Source: Kiritimatiellia bacterium
Lineage (GTDB): Bacteria; Verrucomicrobiota; Kiritimatiellia; CAIVKH01
Direction: 5' to 3'
Length of the DNA: 64,000 nt
Assembly (NCBI GenBank): GCA_023953695.1
Contig: JAMLJG010000014.1
Location: 1 to 64,000 of the forward strand
Below the pieces are notes generated by a model. It ran no database searches. It saw only the letters and a list, made by a program, of their open reading frames with translations, and was not told the origin of the DNA. Both the position numbers and the translations under genes were made by a program. Positions 28,779 through 37,754 of this stretch are shown here, one piece after another (position 1 is the stretch's first letter; every line of letters starts with the position of its first letter).

Positions 28779-30601
28779 TGGCGCGCGGCAATCCATGGGA
28801 TGACGAGTTTCTTCGCATTCGCCTCTTGCTGGGCGTCATGCTGTTGATGTTGATTTCGCTCGGCGGCTGGCTCTGGCACATTCAGGTCACGCGCGGACCC
28901 AGCTTCGCAGAGGATCAGAACAAGCAGAGTATGCGACGCGTCCGCCTGCCCGGCGTGCGCGGGCGAATCTTTGACCGCGAGGGGCGCATGGTTGCCGACA
29001 ATCGCCCGAGCTACACGATCTCCATTTATCTCGAAGAGTTGCGCCAGCCGGGCTCGTGGGATCGAACGATTGATCGCGTGGAGGCGCTGTTGAGCGAGAT
29101 CGCGCGCATTATTGAGGTGCCTGTCACGTTGACGAGGCAGGACATTCGGAATCACATTCGCAGGCGCCTTCCGCTGCCCCTCGTGGCATGGCGCGATCTG
29201 AGCGATGCGGCCATTGCGCGTTTTGCGGAGCAGGCGGACGGCATTCCGGGTGTGGATGTGCAGGCGGAGAGCACACGATTTTATCCGTTTCACGAGCTGG
29301 CGGGCCAGACGATTGGCTATGTCGGCCGCGCCGACATTCAGCAGGATGAGGAGGAGCCCTTTCACTTCTACTTGCCGGAGGTGTCGGGGCGCAGCGGCTT
29401 GGAGCGATCGTTGGATGACTATTTGCGAGGTGAGGCCGGTGGCCGCTTGCTCCGCGTTGATGTGACCGGCTATCGCCGATATGACTTCAAACAGCGGGAG
29501 CCGAAACCGGGGCGCGACGTGATGTTGACCCTCGATATGCGAGCGCAGGAATTGGCGGAGAAGGCGCTCGGCGCCGATGCGGGCGCCTGCGTGGTGCTCG
29601 ATCCGCGCAATGGCGATGTGTTGGCGCTGGCGAGCAATCCGGGGTTTGACCCCAACGATTTTATCCCCGGTATTTCAACCGTGCGGTGGCGGGAGTTGAA
29701 TGAGGATCCGCTCATGCCCATGCTCAATCGAGCGGTTGCTGGCGGCTATGCTCCGGGGAGCACCTTCAAAGTGGTGACCGCGCTCGCCGGACTCGAGAGC
29801 GGGCTTTGCAAGGCGAGCGATGTCTATTCGTGTCCGGGCTACTTCCGCTTGGGGCGAGCCACGTTTCGTTGTTGGTTTCATCCAGGGCATGGTCCGTTGA
29901 TCCTGCGCCGCGCTATCGAGCAATCCTGCAATGTCTACTTCTTCCACATGGGGCTGGCCATGGGGGCGGATCGCATCTACGAAATGGCGCGCCGCATGGG
30001 GCTCGGCGCCAAATCGGGCATTGAGCTGGATGCGGAGGTGGCGGGTTTGGTGCCGAACGATGCCTGGAAGCGCAAAGAACAGCGAGACGGCTGGCGCGAT
30101 GGCGACACCTGCAACATTTCCATCGGGCAGGGCGCATTGGTGACAACGCCGCTGCAGATGGCTCGCGTGGCGAGCGTGGTGGCCAATGGGGGGCGGTTGT
30201 ATCGGCCCCGACTGGTTCGCGGGATTCGCGACTTTGGCGACGGTGAATTTGTCTTGCAGGCGCCAGAGGTTGAGCGGGAAATGAACTGGGCGCCGGCTAA
30301 CATTGAGTTGGTTCGTCAGGGCATGCGCGATGTGGTGTCGGGTGAGCGAGGCAGCGCGAGAAGACTCGCCTTGCCGGGCGTCGCGATTGCAGGAAAAACG
30401 GGTACGGCTGAGTTTGGACGCAAAGAAGACCGGAAACGCCATGCGTGGATGATTGCCTTCGCCCCCTTTGAGGAGCCGCGCTATGCGGTGGCGCTGCTGG
30501 TGGATGAGGGGATCTCAGGTGGCGAGACCGCTGCGCCGCGTGTGCGAGCGCTGCTGCAGGGTCTTTTGTTCCCCACGACGGAAGCTGAGGGGCGCGGATG
30601 A
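28778..30601 (+). CDS. mrdA: Penicillin-binding protein 2 (elongation transpeptidase)
   Basis: 607 aa class B PBP. N-terminal membrane helix (about 14-34), pedestal domain starting LPGVRGRIFDREGRMVADNR, and a transpeptidase domain with STFK (S328-K331), SCN (S383-N385) and KTG (K540). Cross-links new wall along the cell side with RodA. Start at ATG 28778; a TTG just before it is also in frame. Stop overlaps rodA. In E. coli this protein is the target of mecillinam. Confidence 0.96.
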   Translation: MARGNPWDDEFLRIRLLLGVMLLMLISLGGWLWHIQVTRGPSFAEDQNKQSMRRVRLPGVRGRIFDREGRMVADNRPSYTISIYLEELRQPGSWDRTIDRVEALLSEIARIIEVPVTLTRQDIRNHIRRRLPLPLVAWRDLSDAAIARFAEQADGIPGVDVQAESTRFYPFHELAGQTIGYVGRADIQQDEEEPFHFYLPEVSGRSGLERSLDDYLRGEAGGRLLRVDVTGYRRYDFKQREPKPGRDVMLTLDMRAQELAEKALGADAGACVVLDPRNGDVLALASNPGFDPNDFIPGISTVRWRELNEDPLMPMLNRAVAGGYAPGSTFKVVTALAGLESGLCKASDVYSCPGYFRLGRATFRCWFHPGHGPLILRRAIEQSCNVYFFHMGLAMGADRIYEMARRMGLGAKSGIELDAEVAGLVPNDAWKRKEQRDGWRDGDTCNISIGQGALVTTPLQMARVASVVANGGRLYRPRLVRGIRDFGDGEFVLQAPEVEREMNWAPANIELVRQGMRDVVSGERGSARRLALPGVAIAGKTGTAEFGRKEDRKRHAWMIAFAPFEEPRYAVALLVDEGISGGETAAPRVRALLQGLLFPTTEAEGRG

Positions 30602-31713
30602 TGTCCTCTCAACGGATCATCTCCTTGTGGAAGCGGATGGACTGGCTGTTTGTTGCCAACGTCATCGCGCTGATCATCGTCGGTGTGATGTTCATTTACA
30701 GCGCATCGTCTCGCCGCGACGATGCGCAGCTCACGGCCATGACACAGCGCCAGATCCTCTGGGCTTTGGTGGGTTTCGCGGCATTTCTCAGCGCGGTGAC
30801 CGTGGATTATCGGAATGTGAATCGCGGTGCGATCGTGTTCTACCTGGCCACGATTGCGATGTTGGTTTTGGTTTTGCTGGTGGGGCAAAAGATATCCGGC
30901 GCAACCCGCTGGCTTTCGCTGTTTGGCATTTTGATCCAGCCCGCGGAATTTGCGAAACTGGCGACCATCCTTATGCTCGCGCACTACTTGAGCGAACCCT
31001 CGCGCGATTTGGCACATCCACGAACGCTCTTGATTGCGCTGCTGTTGTTGGCGGTTCCGGGGGTGCTCATCATGGAGCAGCCGGACTTGGGGACAGCGAT
31101 GACTTTGGTGCCTGTGACGTTTGCGATGCTGTTTGTCGGGGGTGTTCCGTTTCGTTACCTGGCCGTTCTTTGCCTCCTCGGCTTGCTCGCGGTGATTCCG
31201 GGCTGGTTCACCTTGGATGATTATCAACGCGAGCGTTTGTTGGTGTTCTTTGATCCGGGCCGCGACCCGCTGGGGGCGGGATGGAACAGCATCCAGTCCA
31301 GCATTGCGGTGGGGTCGGGTGGTTTGTTTGGGAAAGGATATTTGATGGGAACCCAGAATGTTTTGGGTTTCCTCCCGCGGACTGTGGCGCCCACGGATTT
31401 CATTTTTTCCGTGATTGCCGAGGAAACGGGATTTGTTGGCAGCGTGGCGCTGCTGGCTCTTTTTGCGCTTCTCTTGGGAAGCGGACTTCGGGCGAGCCTC
31501 GCGTCGCGCGATAAATTGGGACGCCTCTTGTCGGTCGGGATTGTCACGCTGTTGTTCAGCCATGCCTTCGTGAATATGGCGATGACGGTGGGGCTGATGC
31601 CGATTACAGGGCTGCCTCTTCCCCTGGTTAGTTACGGGGGGTCATTCATGTCGTGCACAATGGCCGGATTGGGCCTCGTGCAAAGTGTGTATGTGCGCCG
31701 ATTTCGGCGCTGA
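30598..31713 (+). CDS. rodA: RodA peptidoglycan glycosyltransferase (SEDS family)
   Basis: 371 aa with about ten membrane segments. SEDS features: the conserved W-E-P-like catalytic region appears as LFGILIQPAEFAKLATI, with a following AEETGFVGSVALL and the C-terminal GLPLPLVSYGGSFMSC. Polymerises lipid II together with PBP2. Two in-frame ATGs (30598, 30601) overlap the mrdA stop. Confidence 0.96.
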   Translation: MMSSQRIISLWKRMDWLFVANVIALIIVGVMFIYSASSRRDDAQLTAMTQRQILWALVGFAAFLSAVTVDYRNVNRGAIVFYLATIAMLVLVLLVGQKISGATRWLSLFGILIQPAEFAKLATILMLAHYLSEPSRDLAHPRTLLIALLLLAVPGVLIMEQPDLGTAMTLVPVTFAMLFVGGVPFRYLAVLCLLGLLAVIPGWFTLDDYQRERLLVFFDPGRDPLGAGWNSIQSSIAVGSGGLFGKGYLMGTQNVLGFLPRTVAPTDFIFSVIAEETGFVGSVALLALFALLLGSGLRASLASRDKLGRLLSVGIVTLLFSHAFVNMAMTVGLMPITGLPLPLVSYGGSFMSCTMAGLGLVQSVYVRRFRR

Positions 31714-31725
31714 AAGGAGTAGGTT

Positions 31726-33327
31726 ATGTGGGGATTCTTAAAGATATTTGCCCGCAGAAAAATAAAGAAAGAGATCGTGATCAACGCGGAGAGTCTCGAG
31801 ACCCGCGTCGCGACGATGGAAGAAGGGAAACTGGAAGATTTCTTCATCGAACGGTCGAGCGATGACCGCATTGTCGGCAGCATCTTCAAGGGGCGCATCC
31901 AGAACCTGGAAGATGGGTTGCAGGCTGCTTTCATTGACATTGGGATGAAGAAAAATGCGTTCATTCACTACTGGGACATGATTCCGGAGGATGCCGCACG
32001 TTTGGAAGCGGAGGAGGGCGTTGAAACGCGCCGCCCTTCGCGTCGAAAGAAGTTCAGTCCCGGGGAAATGGCGAAGCAATTTCCCGTTGGGTCTGAAATT
32101 GTCGTGCAGGTGACAAAGGGCGCCATCGGCACCAAGGGGCCTCGCGTGACGGCCAACTTGAGTGTTCCGGGTCGCTATTTGGTGATGATGCCGGGCACCA
32201 CGCTCAAGGGCGTTTCTCGAAAAATCGAAGACGCCAAGGAGCGCGAGCGCCTGAAAAAGGTCCTCGCGCGCCTGCCATCGCCGGGCAACAACGGAATGGT
32301 CGTTCGCACCGCGGGCGAAGGCGCGCGCGCCGTGTCGTTCGCGCGCGATGTCCGCGCGCTGGCAGAGATCTGGCGAGATATTGAGGATGGCATTCAGAAT
32401 CATCCCGCTCCGTGTCGCTTGTATCAGGAGCCGGGCTTGATCGAGCGCACCGTCCGCGATTCGCTCACGGAGGATGTGGATCGCATCGTCGTGGATTCGC
32501 GCGAGGAATATGATCGGATTCGGAGTGTGGTGAGCAAGTATGCGCGTCGCACCCGCACCCGCATTCAGCTCTACGAGGGCGATGCCCCGATCTTTGAACA
32601 CTTCGACGTGGAGCGCCAGTTGGAGAACGCCTTCAGCCGAAAAGTCTGGCTGAAGAGCGGCGGCTATCTGATTGTGGACGAGACCGAAGCGCTGGTGGCG
32701 GTGGATGTGAACACGGGCCGGCACAAGGGCGCGCAGAATCAGGAAGATTCCATTTTCGAGGTGAACAAGGAGGCTGTGGACGAGGTGTCGCGCCAGTTGC
32801 GTTTGCGCAACGTCGGCGGGCTGGTGGTGATTGACTTCATTGATATGAAGTCGCGCAAACATCAGAACCAGATATACCGCGCGCTGAAAGAGGCTCTGCG
32901 CCGCGACAAGGCGCGCACGAATGTGCTGCCTCTTTCGCAGTTGGGCCTGATGGAGATGACGCGCCAACGCCAGGAAGAGAGCGTGCGCGCGGCGACCTAT
33001 CAGAATTGTCCGTATTGCGAGGGCCGCGGCAAGGTGAAGTCGGCCTTGACGATGAGTGTGGAGATCCAGCGGCACATTGCGGAGGTGATGCGCCGGAAGA
33101 AGGCCTCCAGCTCCAATCCGCTGAACATCAAGATCACGATCAACCCATCCGTGCTCGACCGCTTGCGGAACGAGGACGAAGAGATTCTGGTGAAGATGGA
33201 GGAACGCTATCACGGGCACATGACCTTCGTCGCGAGTGCGAATATGCACGTGGAAGAGTTCACCATCGTCAATTCACAGACGAACGAAGAGTTGTACAGC
33301 AGCGCTGCCACGCCGCGCGCGGGATAA
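31726..33327 (+). CDS. rng: Ribonuclease G/E family endoribonuclease
   Basis: 533 aa, the size of RNase G, with no long C-terminal scaffold tail. S1-like RNA-binding region near residues 40-130, 5'-sensor/RNase H-like part, catalytic Asp in VAVDVNTGRHKG and VVIDFIDMKSR, and a zinc-link CPYCEGRGKVKS. Cuts single-stranded RNA in mRNA decay and rRNA processing. It is 12 bases past rodA with an AAAGGAG site, so it rides on the mre/mrd/rod message, an arrangement shared with many bacteria. Confidence 0.95.
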   Translation: MWGFLKIFARRKIKKEIVINAESLETRVATMEEGKLEDFFIERSSDDRIVGSIFKGRIQNLEDGLQAAFIDIGMKKNAFIHYWDMIPEDAARLEAEEGVETRRPSRRKKFSPGEMAKQFPVGSEIVVQVTKGAIGTKGPRVTANLSVPGRYLVMMPGTTLKGVSRKIEDAKERERLKKVLARLPSPGNNGMVVRTAGEGARAVSFARDVRALAEIWRDIEDGIQNHPAPCRLYQEPGLIERTVRDSLTEDVDRIVVDSREEYDRIRSVVSKYARRTRTRIQLYEGDAPIFEHFDVERQLENAFSRKVWLKSGGYLIVDETEALVAVDVNTGRHKGAQNQEDSIFEVNKEAVDEVSRQLRLRNVGGLVVIDFIDMKSRKHQNQIYRALKEALRRDKARTNVLPLSQLGLMEMTRQRQEESVRAATYQNCPYCEGRGKVKSALTMSVEIQRHIAEVMRRKKASSSNPLNIKITINPSVLDRLRNEDEEILVKMEERYHGHMTFVASANMHVEEFTIVNSQTNEELYSSAATPRAG

Positions 33328-33343
33328 CGCGGATAAAGATTGG

Positions 33344-33383
33344 CGTTTGCCTTGGACGCGATAGACTGCGTCCAAGGCAAGCG
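33344..33383 (+). promoter_or_regulatory. Long perfect hairpin between rng and nadD
   Basis: TTGCCTTGGACGC (33347-33359) and GCGTCCAAGGCAA (33368-33380) form a perfect 13-bp stem around GATAGACT, extended to 16 pairs with one U-G. It lies 19 bases past the rng stop and 28 bases before nadD. No U-run follows. Could be a terminator-like barrier or an RNase processing site; the upstream gene being an RNase G/E makes autoregulation a fair guess. Confidence 0.75.
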
Positions 33384-33408
33384 GGCCCATTTGTTGATTC
33401 GGAGTTTC

Positions 33409-34020
33409 ATGGCAGAGCGGATAGGTCTATTTGGCGGATCTTTCAACCCGGTGCACGTGGGTCACCTCGTGGTGGCGCAAGATGTGCTGGAGCAGATGGG
33501 TCTGCACCGCGTGATTTTTTTGCCCGCCGCCCAACCCCCGCACAAAATGGCGCAGCCCTTGGCGCCCGCCTCGGTGCGTCTGGAAATGCTGCGCCTGGCC
33601 ACGGCAGACGATTCGCGCTTTGAAGTTTCGAGCGACGAGATTGATCGGGGAGGCGTCTCCTACACCGTGGACACGCTTCGGCGTTTTCGCGATCGCTATC
33701 CAGACGCCGCGCTCTATTTCCTGATCGGCGGAGACACGTTGCTGGAGTTGCACACTTGGCGGGAGATCGGGGCGGTCCTGGAGTTGGCCGAGATTGTCAC
33801 GGTGGGGCGCCCCGGCATTTCCCTGGATTCAATAGACGCAAAAACCTTGAAGCTGCCTGACCCCTGGCCTGCGCGCCTCGCCGCCAACATTGTTGCGGGG
33901 CACCGCATGGAAATCTCCTCGACGGATATTCGCAATCGCTGTGTGCGAGGGTGGAGTATTCGCTATCTTGTGCCGGCCGCGGTGGAACGCTATATTGTCA
34001 GCCATCGAATCTATTTTTAG
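33409..34020 (+). CDS. nadD: Nicotinate-nucleotide adenylyltransferase
   Basis: 203 aa. GLFGGSFNPVHVGHLVVAQ at the start and ISSTDIRNRC near the end are the nucleotidyltransferase signatures of NadD. Makes deamido-NAD, the direct substrate of NadE, which is encoded at 39996 in this window. Start at 33409 (MAERIGLFGG) has GGAG four bases away. The nadD-rsfS pair is widely conserved. Confidence 0.95.
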   Translation: MAERIGLFGGSFNPVHVGHLVVAQDVLEQMGLHRVIFLPAAQPPHKMAQPLAPASVRLEMLRLATADDSRFEVSSDEIDRGGVSYTVDTLRRFRDRYPDAALYFLIGGDTLLELHTWREIGAVLELAEIVTVGRPGISLDSIDAKTLKLPDPWPARLAANIVAGHRMEISSTDIRNRCVRGWSIRYLVPAAVERYIVSHRIYF

Positions 34021-34034
34021 CAGGAGACACTCCC

Positions 34035-34370
34035 ATAGACACGCTTGAGCAATGCCGCCACGCGCGCGAAGCGATGCTGGCAAAAAAAGGAGAGCAGATT
34101 GTTCTGCTCGATGTATCGAAGTTTTCATCGGTCACCGACTTCTACTTGATTGCGACTTGCAACAGCACTCCGCACCTGCGCGCTCTCGCCCATGAGGTGG
34201 AGAGGGAGCTTCTCAAGCATGGAATCCGCTGCTTTCGGCGGGCTGGCACTGCTGAGAGCGGTTGGATCGTCTCCGATTATCTCAACTTTGTGATCCATCT
34301 TTTCAAAGCCGACCTGCGCGAGCACTACCAGCTCGAAGAGCTTTGGAAAGACGCAAAGATCGTCGAATAG
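34035..34370 (+). CDS. rsfS: Ribosomal silencing factor RsfS, probable AUA start
   Basis: 111 aa if started at ATA 34035. The RsfS core is plain: KKGEQIVLLDVSKFSSVTDF, then IATCNSTPHLRALAHEVE, and SGWIVSDYLNFVIHLF. Binds L14 and blocks subunit joining. No ATG, GTG or TTG fits the family start: the next upstream one lies inside nadD and the next ATG (34074) would cut off the first helix. AGGAG at 34022-34026 is eight bases before the ATA, ideal spacing. A few bacterial genes (infC, for example) use such rare starts to tune expression. Confidence 0.88.
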   Translation: MDTLEQCRHAREAMLAKKGEQIVLLDVSKFSSVTDFYLIATCNSTPHLRALAHEVERELLKHGIRCFRRAGTAESGWIVSDYLNFVIHLFKADLREHYQLEELWKDAKIVE

Positions 34371-34533
34371 CCCCCCCCGCGCGAGACGATCATTTGATCG
34401 CTCACTGTTTCGTTACGCCTACTTCCCGCGCGCGGCTTCTATGCTCAAGAAGAGTGCGCGATTTTTTCTGCGGTGTTGGAACTTTTCATTGCGGTGGAAT
34501 TGAGGCAGACTCGACCCATGTAGGAGGAGTGAT

Positions 34534-36525
34534 ATGTCGCAGATAATTGATTCGTATTTGCAGGAACGCCGCTCATTTCCGCCATCGGCCGAATTCTCCA
34601 GGCGCGCGCACATTTCAACCCTTGAGGAATATCAGCGCCTCTACCGAGAGTCGGTCGAAAAGCCAGACGAGTTCTGGATGCGCATGGCGTTGGAAAATCT
34701 GCATTGGTTTCAGAAGCCGACGCAGACCTTTGTGGAGCGTTTTGCGACGGTCGGCGAGCGCGCTGAACCCTACGTGGAATATTTTCGCGGCGGCAAACTC
34801 AATGTCAGCTACAACTGCCTGGACCGGCATGTCGAAGGGGGGCGCGCGGACAAAGCGGCCCTCATTTGGCAGGGAGAGAAAGAAGACGAAAAGCGCTCCC
34901 TGACATACGGCCAGCTCCATCGCGAGGTGAGCCGCTTTGCAAATGTGCTGAAAAAGCACGGCGTGAAGAAGGGGACGGTGGTCACCATTTTCATGCCGAT
35001 GATCCCCGAATTGCCCGTGGCTTTGCTCGCGTGTGCGCGCATTGGCGCATTGCATTCGGTTGTTTTTTCCGCCTTCAGCCCCGATTCGTTGAAGAGCCGC
35101 ATCCAGGATTGCGATTCCTATATGGTGCTGACGAGCGATGTGGGCTTTCACGCGGGCAAGGTCGTGGAACTGAAGAAGAAGGCCGATCAGGCCGTTGCCG
35201 ACTGCCCGACAGTGAAGAAAATCCTGGTCTATAATCGAAGCGATGTCGCCGCGCCGATGCAGGCGGGCCGCGATTACTGGTGGCACGAAGAGTTGGCGGC
35301 GCCGGATATTTCCGATACCTGCGCGGCCGAACCTCTCGATTCGGAAGATCCCTTGCTGGTCCTCTATACGAGCGGAAGCACGGGCAAGCCGAAGGGCGTG
35401 TTGCACACGCTGGCGGGCTATCTGCTATTTGCGCAACTCACGTTCAAATACATCTTCGATTATCACGAAGACGACATTTTCTGGTGCACAGCGGATGTCG
35501 GCTGGATCACGGGGCATTCCTATTTGGTGTATGGGCCACTTTCGGCGGGCGCTTCTTGCGTGATGTTTGAAGGCGTTCCGACCTGGCCGACCCCGGACCG
35601 CTTTTGGAAGATCATTCAGGATCAAAAGGTGAACATTTTCTACACGGCGCCCACCGCAATCCGCGCGCTGATGCGATTGGGGGAGGAGTGGCCGAACAAA
35701 TACGATCTTTCGAGTTTGCGTGTTCTGGGGTCCGTGGGCGAGCCGATCAATCCCGAGGCGTGGATATGGTATCACCGCGTGATCGGCAAAGAGCGCTGCC
35801 CGATTGTGGACACGTGGTGGCAGACGGAGACGGGCGGCATCATGATCAGCACGCTGCCCGGCGCTATGGCGACCAAGCCGGGTTGTGCGGGTCTGCCTTT
35901 CTTTGGCGTGCAACCGCTCGTGTTGAAGGACAATGGCGAGGAGGCGGGAGTGGATGAGGGCGGAGCGCTCTTCATCAAGCACTCGTGGCCGGGGATGTTG
36001 CGGGGCACGTATGGCGATGCGAAGAGTGAGTTGATCAAGCGAACGTATTTTTCGCGAGTCCCGGGGATGTATTTTTCCGGCGATGGCTGCCGACGCGATG
36101 CGGATGGATACTATTGGTTGCTCGGGCGAATTGACGACGTGCTGAACGTCTCCGGTCATCGCATTGCCACTGCGGAGTTGGAAAGCGCGCTCGTCGCGAA
36201 TGCGTCTGTTGCTGAAGCTGCTGTCGTGGGGTATCCGCACGACACGAAAGGGCAGGGGATCTATTGCTTCGTCACGTTGAAGGCGGGAATTGAGCCGTCG
36301 GACGAATTGAGAAAGGCGCTGGTGCAAACGGTGCGCACGCAAATCGGGCCGACGGCGACGCCGGACAAAATTCAATTTGCCGATGCGTTGCCGAAGACGC
36401 GATCCGCAAAGATCATGCGCCGCATTCTGCGGAAAATTGCCGAGGGGCAAATTGACCAGATCGGCGACACGAGCACACTGGCGGATCCGAGCGTCGTTGA
36501 GTCGCTGTTGAAGACTCGCCAGTGA
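34534..36525 (+). CDS. acs: Acetyl-CoA synthetase (AMP-forming)
   Basis: 663 aa adenylating enzyme. P-loop-like [26 protein letters not shown] and the C-terminal swivel domain. The lysine region that is acetylated in well-studied Acs normally reads PKTRSGKIMRR; here it is [11 protein letters not shown]. Converts acetate, ATP and CoA to acetyl-CoA. AGGAGGAG stands before ATG 34534. Stands alone after a 163-bp gap starting with eight Cs. Confidence 0.95.
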   Translation: MSQIIDSYLQERRSFPPSAEFSRRAHISTLEEYQRLYRESVEKPDEFWMRMALENLHWFQKPTQTFVERFATVGERAEPYVEYFRGGKLNVSYNCLDRHVEGGRADKAALIWQGEKEDEKRSLTYGQLHREVSRFANVLKKHGVKKGTVVTIFMPMIPELPVALLACARIGALHSVVFSAFSPDSLKSRIQDCDSYMVLTSDVGFHAGKVVELKKKADQAVADCPTVKKILVYNRSDVAAPMQAGRDYWWHEELAAPDISDTCAAEPLDSEDPLLVLYTSGSTGKPKGVLHTLAGYLLFAQLTFKYIFDYHEDDIFWCTADVGWITGHSYLVYGPLSAGASCVMFEGVPTWPTPDRFWKIIQDQKVNIFYTAPTAIRALMRLGEEWPNKYDLSSLRVLGSVGEPINPEAWIWYHRVIGKERCPIVDTWWQTETGGIMISTLPGAMATKPGCAGLPFFGVQPLVLKDNGEEAGVDEGGALFIKHSWPGMLRGTYGDAKSELIKRTYFSRVPGMYFSGDGCRRDADGYYWLLGRIDDVLNVSGHRIATAELESALVANASVAEAAVVGYPHDTKGQGIYCFVTLKAGIEPSDELRKALVQTVRTQIGPTATPDKIQFADALPKTRSAKIMRRILRKIAEGQIDQIGDTSTLADPSVVESLLKTRQ

Positions 36526-36590
36526 TCTGTTCGCCCTCTGTTCTAGTTCTTGTGCGATGCTGGGCCCGCCAGAGCGCGGGAAAATGAGCT

Positions 36591-37463
36591 GTGAAAGTTC
36601 TCTGGTCATCGTCGTCCGCGGTCCACCACAACCTCGCTTGGGAGGAGTGGTGGGTGGACCATTTTGCTGAGCGGGGGCCCGCGTTGTTGTTTTATGTCAA
36701 CACGCCTTCGCTCGTGGTGGGCAAGAATCAGAATCCCTGGCGCGAAGCAGCGACGGATTGGTTGCGCGAGCGAGGCGTGCCCATTGGCCGCCGCATTTCA
36801 GGTGGCGGCACGGTCTATCACGACGAAGGCAACCTCAACTTCACGCTCATCGTGCCGCGCACCAGCTATCGAAAGCTGGAAATCTTTGAAAAAACCCTGG
36901 CGGCGCTGCGTGCGTTGGGTCTCCCCGTGGCCTTGATGGCGGACAACAACAGCATCGCGCTGAGCGGGAAAAAGATTTCGGGGACGGCCTTTTGTTTTCG
37001 CGGTCAGGCGGCGATGCATCACGGCACAATCTTGGTGCACTCGCAATTGGAGCTATTGCGACGGGCTCTTGTTCCCGCCATTTCGGATGTGGAAACGCGC
37101 GCCATTGCGTCGAACCGAACTTCTGTTGCCAATGTCTATGAATCGGCGCCGCATCTGACGGTTGAGGCCGTTGCCGGCTCTCTGGCTCAGCATCTTGCTG
37201 GGGCGAGGGCGTGGGAAGTCGCTGTGGAGCCGGACGATGATTTGTTTCGGACGCTCGCTGCGCGTCATCGCGAGTGGGATTGGGTCTTCGGTCATACACC
37301 GGTTTTTACGTGGCGACTCGATGCGCATGGCGATATTCAGCGAATCACCGTGGAGCGTGGTGTCATCGTTCGCGCCGAGCCCGAGACCGCGCAGGCGAGG
37401 CGCTGGATCGGCTCTCGATTCGACGTTGCATCGGGCGGGCCGTTCTTCTGTCCGGGAGTGTAG
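36591..37463 (+). CDS. lplA: Lipoate-protein ligase A family protein
   Basis: 290 aa of the BPL_LplA fold. Lipoate-binding motif RRISGGGTVYHDEGNLNFT, catalytic Lys in LSGKKISGTAFCFRG, then HHGTILVHSQLELLR. Attaches lipoate (or octanoate) to E2 and H proteins. It has a C-terminal accessory part (about 215-290), which LplA needs for activity as a single chain. GTG start at 36591; no strong ribosome site is seen. A LipM/LipL-type transferase is the alternative. Confidence 0.88.
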   Translation: MKVLWSSSSAVHHNLAWEEWWVDHFAERGPALLFYVNTPSLVVGKNQNPWREAATDWLRERGVPIGRRISGGGTVYHDEGNLNFTLIVPRTSYRKLEIFEKTLAALRALGLPVALMADNNSIALSGKKISGTAFCFRGQAAMHHGTILVHSQLELLRRALVPAISDVETRAIASNRTSVANVYESAPHLTVEAVAGSLAQHLAGARAWEVAVEPDDDLFRTLAARHREWDWVFGHTPVFTWRLDAHGDIQRITVERGVIVRAEPETAQARRWIGSRFDVASGGPFFCPGV

Positions 37464-37754
37464 TACTTCTTGCATTCTCGCCATAATCTGGCGTCAACCA
37501 TGGAAATCGCTCCGATTGCGCAAGATATCTCGCATCTAGATACAATTATGTTGTTATCCACGATGGATCGTGACATATATGTCGCTTCGTGTAGACGCGC
37601 TGGCATGTCTTTGTTTGACTTGATATATTCGCAACCGGTTGTGGGAACGCTGGTTGCAAAATAGTCGAGCACCTTACGACGCAGCTTGGCACGGAAGATG
37701 TTTATGGTTGAAGAGGCGCGCAACAGGGCGCGAGGAATCAAAAGTAGGATTATT
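37464..37754 (+). promoter_or_regulatory. Upstream region of glnN
   Basis: No gene is visible here. The region is AT-richer than its surroundings, and holds a perfect 12-bp palindrome GACATATATGTC (37572-37583), the partial inverted repeat GCAACCGGTTG...GGTTGC (about 37630-37659), and a sigma-54-like promoter at 37686-37702. The palindromes are candidates for activator sites; they do not match the NtrC or NifA consensus. Confidence 0.5.
37686..37702 (+). promoter_or_regulatory. Sigma-54 (-24/-12) promoter candidate for glnN
   Basis: TTGGCACG (37686-37693) matches the -24 box fully. Ten bases separate its GG from GT at the -12 position (37700-37701), where GC is the norm, so the -12 match is partial. 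Predicted start near 37713, 40 bases before the glnN ATG. The same TTGGCACG 8-mer precedes gltB. Confidence 0.6.

Noticed and set aside
31738..33249. 503-codon open frame opposite rng
   Set aside because: Antisense shadow of a highly conserved enzyme gene, biased composition, no start signal.
34251..34268. TGGCACT inside rsfS as a sigma-54 promoter for acs
   Set aside because: The GC falls one base out of register, and the site is inside coding sequence far from acs.
36540..36590. CCCGC-cagagc-GCGGG stem after acs as terminator
   Set aside because: Followed by As and not Ts on the coding strand, and only five pairs.
37464..37754. NtrC or NifA consensus sites upstream of glnN
   Set aside because: No GCACC-N5-GGTGC or TGT-N10-ACA match was found; only unrelated palindromes.
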